A stretch of DNA of 5,838 nt from Acidobacteriota bacterium. GTDB lineage: Bacteria > Acidobacteriota > Terriglobia > Acidiferrales > UBA7541. The stretch's first letter is position 1, and each line of letters begins with the position of its first letter. Both the position numbers and the translations under genes were made by a program. The DNA is taken from contig PKUY01000367.1 in NCBI GenBank assembly GCA_003131705.1, positions 16,721-22,558 of the forward strand. The letters run 5' to 3'. The notes beneath the pieces were generated by a model. That model worked only from the letters and a program-made list of their open reading frames with translations. It made no database searches and was not told the DNA's origin. This document shows positions 1 to 5,516 of the stretch, piece after piece.

Positions 1-169
1 TTACCGTAACCGATCCGCCCGTTCCGCCCCAACTAGGTCCCGGATGCAAAAACAGCGCAATCAGCGCCGGTATCCCAAACCACAGCAGCAGCGCGAGGTG
101 CAGCGCCAATGACATATAGACAAAACGCTTGAGCGTTTCGTCCGGTCGAATGGCGGTGGCTACGGACAT
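1..169 (-). CDS. tonB: Energy transducer TonB / TolA-like protein, N-terminal part (cut by window edge)
   Basis: This is the N-terminal 56 residues of a TonB-type energy transducer, which couples the ExbBD (or TolQR) proton channel to outer-membrane partners across the periplasm. Seen: an ATG at 169, a short charged cytoplasmic tail (residues 1-16), then one hydrophobic segment at about 17-41 that would anchor it in the inner membrane, followed by a Gly/Ser-rich start of the periplasmic part (GGTGGS). The membrane helix carries S20 and H24 in an SxxxH arrangement, which is the signature by which TonB and TolA contact ExbB/TolQ. The start lies one base after the exbD stop (TGA-C-ATG), so translational coupling is likely. 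The C-terminal TonB domain lies outside the window, so TonB and TolA cannot be separated. The order exbB-exbD-tonB supports the call. Confidence 0.82.
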   Translation of the reverse strand, partial: MSVATAIRPDETLKRFVYMSLALHLALLLWFGIPALIALFLHPGPSWGGTGGSVTV

Positions 170-170
170 G

Positions 171-593
171 TCATTGAGTCTGAGGGCGCTCGCTCAGCGG
201 TTGTGTTACCACGCTGATATTTTGGATGCCGGCCTGCCGCAGAGCGTCAACGACCGTTGCCCAACTGCCAAACGGAACCGTCTCGTCGCACCGCACGTAA
301 ACCGCCTGATGCTGCGGGTCATGCGATTTGGAAACAACCTGCTGGCCGATCTCATGGATGTTGACCGGCTTGTCGTTCAAATAGACGCGCTGGCCGCGGT
401 CGATCGTGACCACCATGCGGACCTCGGTAAGTTCCTTCACGGTCTTCGTCTTCGGCACGTCCACTTCGATGCCGGACTGAAGAATCGGTGCCGTAATCAT
501 GAAAATAATCAACAGCACCAGCACAACGTCAATGAACGGCACCATGTTGATGTCGGAAAGTGACGTGCCGATTTCGCGCTGGCTTTGCGGCAT
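171..593 (-). CDS. exbD: Biopolymer transport protein ExbD/TolR
   Basis: A 140-residue ExbD/TolR family subunit of the proton-motive-force motor in the inner membrane. Seen: a cytoplasmic N-terminus with the family motif SDINMVPFIDVVLVLLII (about residues 13-30), containing the conserved membrane aspartate at D22, equivalent by eye to E. coli ExbD D25, which is essential for proton coupling. The single transmembrane helix is about 18-38. The rest is a periplasmic domain with the usual pattern: IEVDVPK after the membrane, then a short strand-rich region up to VVTQPL. Length is typical for the family. The ATG at 593 is 9 bp after the exbB stop and has no clear Shine-Dalgarno, which suggests coupling to exbB translation. 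TolR is the alternative name; the neighbouring genes do not settle it. The family assignment is secure. Confidence 0.93.
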   Translation of the reverse strand: MPQSQREIGTSLSDINMVPFIDVVLVLLIIFMITAPILQSGIEVDVPKTKTVKELTEVRMVVTIDRGQRVYLNDKPVNIHEIGQQVVSKSHDPQHQAVYVRCDETVPFGSWATVVDALRQAGIQNISVVTQPLSERPQTQ

Positions 594-602
594 GGGAATT
601 TT

Positions 603-1358
603 TTACGAACTGTAGAGCGTCTCGACCTTCGCCACGAACTCCGCGGCGAAGTCAGTCATCCTCGCGGCGACGGAGCGGATGTTGTGGAGGTAGTGGTTGT
701 AGGCGATCAGGGCTGGAATCGCGGCAAACAGCCCGGCGGCAGTAGTGACCAGCGCTTCGGAGATCCCTGGAGCAACTGCTCGGAGGCTGGCGGCGCCTGC
801 GTCACCCAGGCCCGCGAACGAATCCATCACGCCCCAGACGGTGCCGAACAATCCAATGAAGGGGGAAACGGAGGCGATTGTCGCGAGTGACGACATACCC
901 TTCTCGAGCCGGCGCACTTCCTCGCCTGCGGCAACTTGCATCTCGACTCCAACCGCGTTGGCATTTCTGAGTTTGCCGCCGTCGCCCGAACTCGGGCGGG
1001 AATTCGCTCCGCCGATTTGCGACTCGAGTTCGCGGTAACCCGCCGCATAGACGGAAATCAAAGGAGTGCCACCGACTCCCGCTCGAAGCGTGTTCGGGTC
1101 GGAAAGTCCGCGCCCCGCGCGAAACATCTGCAGAAATTTGGTGGTTTTCGCTTCGATGCCGCCGAGCTGCGAAAACTTCTGAAGGATCAACGCCCAGGAA
1201 AAAACAGATAATATCAGCAGAAGCCCCAGAATGACGCGCGCCACGCCGCTCGTCTGTTCCAGTAGCGTGAATGGATTGGCAAAAAAAACAAGAAGCGCCA
1301 GGCCGGAAATAGTTTTCCTCCAGAAAAAGTTTTGTGCCAGGCAAAACAAACGTAGCAC
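603..1358 (-). CDS. exbB: MotA/TolQ/ExbB proton channel family protein
   Basis: This is the channel-forming subunit that works with ExbD and TonB in the inner membrane. Three membrane segments are visible: about residues 36-60, 158-183 and 196-224, separated by a large cytoplasmic loop of about 100 residues, as in TolQ/ExbB. Diagnostic blocks are GLFGTVWGVMDSF (169-181) and GISEALVTTAAGLFAAIPAL. T173, E201 and T206 match by eye E. coli ExbB T148, E176 and T181, the polar residues lining the proton path. It heads a leftward operon with exbD and tonB. The start is uncertain: an in-frame TGA lies 21 bases upstream of the GTG at 1358, no in-frame ATG occurs before residue 78, and the GTG lacks a Shine-Dalgarno. 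TTG at codon 4 and a non-standard ATT at codon 17 are alternatives. ExbB versus TolQ cannot be decided here. Confidence 0.92.
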   Translation of the reverse strand: MLRLFCLAQNFFWRKTISGLALLVFFANPFTLLEQTSGVARVILGLLLILSVFSWALILQKFSQLGGIEAKTTKFLQMFRAGRGLSDPNTLRAGVGGTPLISVYAAGYRELESQIGGANSRPSSGDGGKLRNANAVGVEMQVAAGEEVRRLEKGMSSLATIASVSPFIGLFGTVWGVMDSFAGLGDAGAASLRAVAPGISEALVTTAAGLFAAIPALIAYNHYLHNIRSVAARMTDFAAEFVAKVETLYSS

Positions 1359-1562
1359 ACGCGATGCGGAGATTCAAACTTATCAAGCCCTTATGCGAAT
1401 ATTCCTGCTGCTTAGTGAGACACACGCGAAAGCGTTAGTTATCAGTACCGCCAAACAAAGTACATGCGTGTCCTAAGAAATTCTGTCCGTTTCGGCACAG
1501 GATGCCCAGTGGAAGCTGCGAGAATTCTGTAGGCGCACCGCACGCATCTGTGTTATCTATTC

Positions 1563-1577
1563 TTCGTGAGTCACGAA
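1563..1577. repeat. Perfect 15-bp palindrome, candidate operator
   Basis: TTCGTGA-G-TCACGAA: 7-bp arms around a single central base, all complementary. It lies about 150 bp upstream of the DHS-like start codon and about 205 bp upstream of the exbB GTG. The symmetry and odd centre suit a dimeric DNA-binding protein better than an RNA hairpin, because a 1-nt loop cannot form. The function is inferred; the palindrome itself is directly visible. Confidence 0.45.
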
Positions 1578-1647
1578 TTCAACTCCAGTTCATTCCCATT
1601 TCATATTTCCCCGCATAAATTCTTTCGACTTTTAAGCTACACGGCTA

Positions 1648-1662
1648 GCTACTTTTAGTAGC
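1648..1662. repeat. Inverted repeat GCTACT-TTT-AGTAGC
   Basis: Perfect 6-bp arms around TTT, ending two bases before the next palindrome (1665-1677). It could be a short hairpin in the leader transcript or part of a protein binding site. There is no T-tract after it, so it is not a terminator. It is short, so chance occurrence is possible. Confidence 0.35.
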
Positions 1663-1664
1663 AG

Positions 1665-1677
1665 CTCGTCAGACGAG
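1665..1677. repeat. Perfect 13-bp palindrome, candidate operator
   Basis: CTCGTC-A-GACGAG: 6-bp arms around one base, about 50 bp upstream of the DHS-like start codon. Like the palindrome at 1563-1577 it has outer half-sites of the form YTCGT...ACGAR, although the central spacing differs (3 bases here, 5 there). The position is suited to repression or autoregulation near the promoter. Its role is inferred. Confidence 0.4.
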
Positions 1678-1717
1678 TACTCAAAGGGCACGGGTGTTTT
1701 TCACTTCAACCTGGACC

Positions 1718-1723
1718 AAGGAG
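1718..1723 (+). promoter_or_regulatory. Ribosome binding site of the DHS-like gene
   Basis: AAGGAG sits 5 bases (AATTC) before the ATG at 1729. This near-consensus Shine-Dalgarno fixes the start of the downstream gene and indicates that it is well translated. Confidence 0.85.
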
Positions 1724-1728
1724 AATTC

Positions 1729-2721
1729 ATGAGCACGTCTGAGAAGCAGTCAGGTAAGCTTATTTCCGCATTTCTGAAGCATCACTATCGCCATTTCAAC
1801 GCCGCGGTCGTAATCGATGCCGCGGAAGCCTACGTGAAACATCTCGCGAGCGGCGGGAAGATGCTCATCACTCTGGCCGGTGCCATGAGCACCGCCGAGC
1901 TCGGCCTTTCCCTTGCCGAAATGATTCGTCAGGAGAAGGTTCACGGCATCTGCTGCACCGGCGCGAATCTGGAAGAGGACGTGTACAACCTCGTCGCCCA
2001 CGATCACTACCGCCGCGTGCCACATTATCGCCACCTCACGCCTCAGCAGGAAGTCGAGCTGCTCAACGAGCACCTGAATCGCGTCACCGATACCTGCATC
2101 CCAGAAGAAGAGGCGATGCGCCGAATTGAGCGCATCGTGATGGAGGAATGGCACGCCGCCGACCGCGCCGGCCAGCGATTTCTTCCGCACGAATTTCTTT
2201 ACAAGGTCCTCCTTAGCGGAAAACTGAAGCAGCACTATCAGATTGATCCGAAAGATAGCTGGATGATCGCTGCCGCCGAAAGAAATCTTCCGCTGATTGT
2301 TCCGGGCTGGGAGGATTCGACTCTGGGGAACATGTTTGCCGCGCAGGTTATCAACGGCAAATGCAAGGCCACCACGGTTCGCGGCGGAGTGGAATATATG
2401 GTCGAGCTGGCTCGCTGGTACACGGAGACAGCAAGCAAGACTCCGCTCGGATTTTTCCAGATTGGCGGCGGCATCGCCGGCGATTTCCCGATTTGCGTCG
2501 TGCCCATGCTTCATCAGGATTTGCGGCGCGAAAATGTTCCTCTCTGGGGCTACTTCTGTCAGATCAGCGATTCGACCACCAGCTACGGCTCATATTCGGG
2601 AGCTGTCCCCAACGAAAAAATTACCTGGGGCAAGTTGAGCGTCGATACTCCCAGGTTCATCATTGAATCGGACGCAACAATCGTCGCCCCGCTCATGTTT
2701 GCGTACGTGCTCGGCTGGTGA
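1729..2721 (+). CDS. Deoxyhypusine synthase family protein (bacterial DHS-like)
   Basis: A 330-residue cytoplasmic member of the deoxyhypusine synthase family. In eukaryotes and archaea DHS uses NAD and spermidine to modify a lysine of eIF5A. Bacteria lack eIF5A, and bacterial homologues have been linked to homospermidine-type polyamine synthesis, so the reaction here is not certain. Seen: the NAD/active-site block TGANLEEDV (77-85), the STLGNMF block (197-203), the GGGIAG loop (246-251), and the C-terminal SGAVPNEKITWGK (290-302). K302 matches the catalytic lysine (human K329), with W300 and E296 matching human W327 and E323. By eye, human H288, N292, D243 and D316 are replaced by D252, C256, N201 and Y289, consistent with the divergent bacterial subgroup and a different substrate. 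It is full-length, with a strong ribosome binding site. No polyamine gene is adjacent. Confidence 0.9.
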   Translation: MSTSEKQSGKLISAFLKHHYRHFNAAVVIDAAEAYVKHLASGGKMLITLAGAMSTAELGLSLAEMIRQEKVHGICCTGANLEEDVYNLVAHDHYRRVPHYRHLTPQQEVELLNEHLNRVTDTCIPEEEAMRRIERIVMEEWHAADRAGQRFLPHEFLYKVLLSGKLKQHYQIDPKDSWMIAAAERNLPLIVPGWEDSTLGNMFAAQVINGKCKATTVRGGVEYMVELARWYTETASKTPLGFFQIGGGIAGDFPICVVPMLHQDLRRENVPLWGYFCQISDSTTSYGSYSGAVPNEKITWGKLSVDTPRFIIESDATIVAPLMFAYVLGW

Positions 2722-2779
2722 TACCTCTATGAGTGCCGTCACGCGCTAAGCGCCATCGAGGGATCTGCGCCTGGCCACA

Positions 2780-3512
2780 ATGCGACAAGAATCACAAGCT
2801 CAGCTGGGTGAGCGCGTTTTTTGTCCGCTCAATGGCTGGATCTGGTGATATTGATATTGTCAAGTGGACTCCGACCTCCTGGCGGGTCGTGTCCCGGCTG
2901 GAACGGCGATCGATTCTTGCGACGGGAAAACCTTCGTCAGCCTTGTCGGCTTCCGCTTCCTGCGCACCAAGTTATTCGGCGTTCTCGCGCTCCCATTCCA
3001 TACGAATTTCGACGAGGTGAATCTGCGCTTTTACGTCCGGCGCCGCGCAGCCGATGGAGATCGACGAGGCGTCGTGTTCATCAGCGAAATTGTTCCAACG
3101 GCATCCGATGCGGCACAAAATCAGGGCTCCTGAAAATGCCAGGCCAGTTAGCTATCAATGCGAGCATCAGTTCCAGCTCGATCGGAAATGGTGCAACCTG
3201 CATGCGGAAGCTGCTAGCCTGGGAATCCAGCCAATCGAAGGCAGTCTTGAGTAGTTCATTACGGAGCTCGATTGGGGCTATGCCGCGCGGCGCGGCGGAG
3301 GTTCCGTTGAATATTGGGTGTCTCACGTCCCGTGGCGTGTCTGGAAAAGCAGTACGGCTGCTTTCGAAGGCGATGCCAGTTCGCTCTATGGAACCCCGCT
3401 GGCGGAAATTCTCCATCGTCGCCCCGACTCCGCATTCATTGCCGACGGCTCGCCGGTCCTCGTGTTCCCTGGCCAGCCGATCTCGTGGTCGAACGGTATG
3501 CTAGACTCGTGA
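2780..3512 (+). pseudogene. Decayed DUF2071/YqjF-like protein gene
   Basis: Blocks typical of the DUF2071 (YqjF-like) family appear in order but in different frames. Frame 1 from ATG 2780 reads MRQESQAQLGERV; frame 2 gives FLSAQWLDLVIL (about 2818-2853); back in frame 1 comes QVDSDLLAGRVPAGT, DGKTFVSLVGFRF, NFDEVNLRFYVRR and GVVFISEIVP (about 2861-3097); frame 3 gives PMRHKI (from 3105), then a TAG (3252-3254), then FITELDWGYAARR, VPWRVW and ADGSPVLVF to the TGA at 3510. Visible lesions: one base missing in the T run at 2817-2822, a compensating extra base near 2851-2862, loss of roughly 20 codons between EIVP and PMRH near 3098-3104, and a GAG-like codon turned TAG. The intact family is of poorly known function. 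Four separate lesions make sequencing error alone unlikely. Confidence 0.85.
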
Positions 3513-3519
3513 AACGGCC

Positions 3520-4968
3520 ATGACCAGCACGACCAAGGTGTTCGACATCGGGATTGAAGCGTTGGCGGCGCGATCCGGCGCAATCGGTTCGGACCTGCAT
3601 GTTCCCGTGCGGGATAGCGTCGATGCAGCGCCTTTAGAGGGGAAATTGTCACCCTCTGGGGCGAACAAATCCTTCTTCATCGAAACGTTTGGCTGCCAGA
3701 TGAACGTCCACGACTCCGAAAAAGTGGCAGGCGTGTTTCTCGCGCACGGTTATCGCGCAGCGGCGAGCATCGCTGAAGCCGACGTGATGCTCTACAACAC
3801 CTGCAGCATTCGCGAAAAGGCCGCGCAAAAAGTTTTTTCGCGATTGGGAGAATGGCGCGGAGTCCCGGACGACAAAATCATCGGCGTCATCGGCTGTCTC
3901 GCTCAGCAGGAGGGCGAAGACATCTTCGAGCGCGCTCCTTGGGTCAGCTTGGTTTGTGGCTCTGCGAGTTACAGAAGACTTCCAGAAATGGTGGCGCAGC
4001 TCGAATCGGGCGGCCGGCGCGTCATGGGCCTCGACCTCGACACGGACGAAACATTCGAGACGGACATCACCCGGCGCGATAATCCCCTGCGCGCGTACTT
4101 GACGATCATTGAAGGCTGCGATTACGCCTGTTCTTACTGCGTCGTGCCACACACGCGGGGACCGGAACGCAGCCGCACCAGCGACTCGGTTCTGTCCGAA
4201 GCTCGCCGCCTCGCCGACGCCGGTTATACCGAAATCCAGTTGCTCGGCCAGACCGTGAATTCCTACCGCGATCGGTCCCCGCGCAAGCTGAGCTTTGTCG
4301 AGTTGCTCCGTGAAGTCGCGGCCGTGCAGGGAATTCGCCGCGTGCGTTTCACCACTTCGCACCCAAACGACTTTCATCGCGAGATCATTGACGCGATCGA
4401 CGCAACGCCCGCGCTCTGCGATCATATCCATCTGCCGGTGCAGTCAGGCTCGACACGCATCCTGCGCGCCATGCGCCGCACCTACACGCGCGATGAGTAC
4501 CTTGAAAAGATTTCCTGGATTCGCAGCGCTCGCCGCTCCATCAGCATCACCAGCGACATCATCGTCGGATTTCCCGGCGAGACGGAGCAGGACTTCGAGG
4601 AGTCCCTCACGCTGCAGGATGCGGTGGGTTACGATAACGTGTATTCGTTCACCTACTCTCCGCGCCCGAATACCACTGCAGCCTCGATGGCCGACGCCAT
4701 TCCGGAGCAAGAAAAGTCCCGGCGGCTCGCGGTTTTGCAGGATCGGCAGCGGCAGATCCAGACCGATCGCAATCTCGCGCTCGTCGGATCCACGTTCGAA
4801 GTGCTTGTGGACGGTCATCATGCGGCGCGCAAGCAATGGGCTGGACGCACGACTTGCAATCGCATCATAAATTTTACTTCGCCCCTTGAAACTCTTCTGG
4901 GAGAATACGTTCAGGCGCGAGTGACGCGTGCCGCGCCGTTCAGTCTTATCGGCGAGCGCGTTTTTTGA
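3520..4968 (+). CDS. miaB: tRNA-2-methylthio-N6-dimethylallyladenosine synthase MiaB
   Basis: A radical-SAM methylthiotransferase that adds the 2-methylthio group to i6A37 of tRNAs reading UNN codons. Domain order: UPF0004 N-terminal domain (about 51-165) with its three cluster cysteines C59 (FGCQMN), C95 (NTCSIREKA) and C126 (IGCLAQQEG); radical SAM domain (about 188-415) with CDYACSYC, i.e. C200, C204 and C207 in the CxxxCxxC motif, plus LPVQSGS, IVGFPGET and the YSPRPNT motif; C-terminal TRAM domain (about 420-482). All six cysteines are present, so it should be active. From the ATG at 3520, 7 bp after the relic's stop, the protein has 482 residues with an unmatched 50-residue lead and no clear Shine-Dalgarno. 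A TTG at 3646 preceded by GAGG would give 440 residues starting just before KSFFIETF. The product is certain; the start is not. Confidence 0.96.
   Translation: MTSTTKVFDIGIEALAARSGAIGSDLHVPVRDSVDAAPLEGKLSPSGANKSFFIETFGCQMNVHDSEKVAGVFLAHGYRAAASIAEADVMLYNTCSIREKAAQKVFSRLGEWRGVPDDKIIGVIGCLAQQEGEDIFERAPWVSLVCGSASYRRLPEMVAQLESGGRRVMGLDLDTDETFETDITRRDNPLRAYLTIIEGCDYACSYCVVPHTRGPERSRTSDSVLSEARRLADAGYTEIQLLGQTVNSYRDRSPRKLSFVELLREVAAVQGIRRVRFTTSHPNDFHREIIDAIDATPALCDHIHLPVQSGSTRILRAMRRTYTRDEYLEKISWIRSARRSISITSDIIVGFPGETEQDFEESLTLQDAVGYDNVYSFTYSPRPNTTAASMADAIPEQEKSRRLAVLQDRQRQIQTDRNLALVGSTFEVLVDGHHAARKQWAGRTTCNRIINFTSPLETLLGEYVQARVTRAAPFSLIGERVF
3636..3657 (+). promoter_or_regulatory. Possible internal miaB ribosome binding site within an inverted repeat
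   Basis: AGAGGG (3636-3641) contains GAGG five bases before the in-frame TTG at 3646. It is perfectly complementary to CCCTCT at 3652-3657, so the TTG would sit in a 10-nt loop. If TTG 3646 is the true start, the Shine-Dalgarno would be partly hidden in this hairpin. It may also be a chance repeat within coding sequence. Confidence 0.35.
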
Positions 4969-4979
4969 CGCAGTGATGC

Positions 4980-4995
4980 AACGTGGTAACGTGGA
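4980..4995. repeat. Tandem 8-bp repeat in the miaB-nuclease gap
   Basis: AACGTGGT followed directly by AACGTGGA, matching in 7 of 8 bases, within the 55-bp gap between miaB and the nuclease gene. It lies upstream of the ribosome binding site. No function is evident. Confidence 0.3.
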
Positions 4996-5013
4996 GCGGT
5001 GATGTGCTGTAGC

Positions 5014-5018
5014 GGAGG
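5014..5018 (+). promoter_or_regulatory. Ribosome binding site of the bifunctional nuclease gene
   Basis: GGAGG stands 5 bases (CCACC) before the ATG at 5024. This strong Shine-Dalgarno fixes the start and shows that the gene is translated independently of miaB. Confidence 0.85.
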
Positions 5019-5023
5019 CCACC

Positions 5024-5509
5024 ATGGAACTCGAAGTTAAAATCAGGGGACTGATGATGGATCCCGTCACCAACATGCCTGTGGTCGTTTTGAAGGAAGC
5101 GCAGGGCGCAGGCATCCTGCCCATCTGGGTGGGCGTTTACGAAGCGAACGCCATCGCGCTCGAAATCGAAAAAGTTCAAACTCCTCGCCCCATGACCCAC
5201 GACCTCCTGAAAAATGTGCTCATCGGCCTGAACGTGCACGTGAAGAGGGTCGTAGTTTCCGATCTGCGGGACGACACGTTTTACGCGCTAATCTGGATGG
5301 AGCGCGATGGACAGACCATGTCGATGGATTCCCGTCCGAGTGACGCCCTGGCTCTTGCCTTGCGCCTGGATTGCCCCATCTTCGTCGAGGATGAGGTGCT
5401 GAAGAACTCCACCAAAGCCGGCGTCGTGTCCGAAAAGAGCTCCAACGAAGAATTGAAGAAATGGCTTGAGAACTTGAGCGATGAAGATCTCGGGCGCTAT
5501 AAGATGTAG
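5024..5509 (+). CDS. Bifunctional nuclease family protein (DUF151)
   Basis: A 161-residue protein of the DUF151/BFN family, small proteins reported to have DNase and RNase activity; the physiological role in bacteria is unclear. Seen: the conserved blocks LPIWVGVYEANAIALEIE (32-49), RPMTHDLL (55-62) and SRPSDALALALR (103-114), all in the core domain (about 1-130). A short acidic and lysine-rich C-terminal tail (about 138-161, ending LENLSDEDLGRYKM) resembles the UVR-type helix often found at the end of this family. Length is normal, there is no signal peptide, and it is presumably cytoplasmic. It follows miaB by 55 bp in the same direction and is followed by the next gene after 7 bp, so the three may be co-transcribed. 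The family call is firm; the biochemical role is by family only. Confidence 0.92.
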   Translation: MELEVKIRGLMMDPVTNMPVVVLKEAQGAGILPIWVGVYEANAIALEIEKVQTPRPMTHDLLKNVLIGLNVHVKRVVVSDLRDDTFYALIWMERDGQTMSMDSRPSDALALALRLDCPIFVEDEVLKNSTKAGVVSEKSSNEELKKWLENLSDEDLGRYKM

Positions 5510-5516
5510 CTCTCGT

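Larger units (their letters stand above)
1359..1728. other. Divergent intergenic region between exbB and the DHS-like gene
   Basis: These 370 bp separate two divergently transcribed units and must hold the promoters of both. The region is more AT-rich than its surroundings. I see no coding sequence with family resemblance, no RNA gene and no convincing pair of sigma-70 boxes on either strand. The half nearest the rightward gene holds three short perfect inverted repeats, listed separately. The left half (about 1359-1560) shows nothing beyond a repeated AATTCTGT (1479-1486 and 1523-1530), which is short enough to be chance. Confidence 0.6.

Noticed and set aside
129..563. A 144-codon plus-strand frame over exbD and the start of tonB
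   Set aside because: It is antisense to exbD, whose membrane helix and essential Asp are clear; the plus-strand product resembles nothing recognisable.
802..1425. A 207-codon open frame on the minus strand overlapping exbB
   Set aside because: It is a frame-shifted reading of exbB with Arg-rich, family-less sequence, while the exbB frame carries all the conserved residues.
1750..2514. A 254-codon open frame opposite the DHS-like gene
   Set aside because: It is antisense to a full-length conserved gene, with no motif of its own.
2743..2753. GCGCT-A-AGCGC palindrome after the DHS-like stop, as a terminator
   Set aside because: It has 5-bp arms, a one-base centre and no T-tract after it, so it cannot act as a rho-independent terminator.
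2811..2823. A shared GAGCGCGTTTTTTG with 4954-4967, suggesting a repeat or attachment site
   Set aside because: Both copies are coding-derived Glu-Arg-Val-Phe stretches in unrelated genes, with no flanking similarity. Chance is the simplest explanation.
2821..3504. A 227-codon open frame across the DUF2071 relic
   Set aside because: Only its first dozen residues (SAQWLDLVIL) resemble the family. After about 2855 the recognisable blocks lie in other frames, and the rest is low-complexity Arg/Ser-rich sequence typical of an off-frame reading.
3649..4431. A 260-codon open frame opposite miaB
   Set aside because: It is antisense to an unmistakable miaB gene and has no recognisable domain; long antisense frames are common in GC-rich coding DNA.
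4954..4968. GC-rich sequence followed by six T residues at the miaB end, as a terminator
   Set aside because: There is no inverted repeat before the T run, and the run is part of the last codons of miaB.
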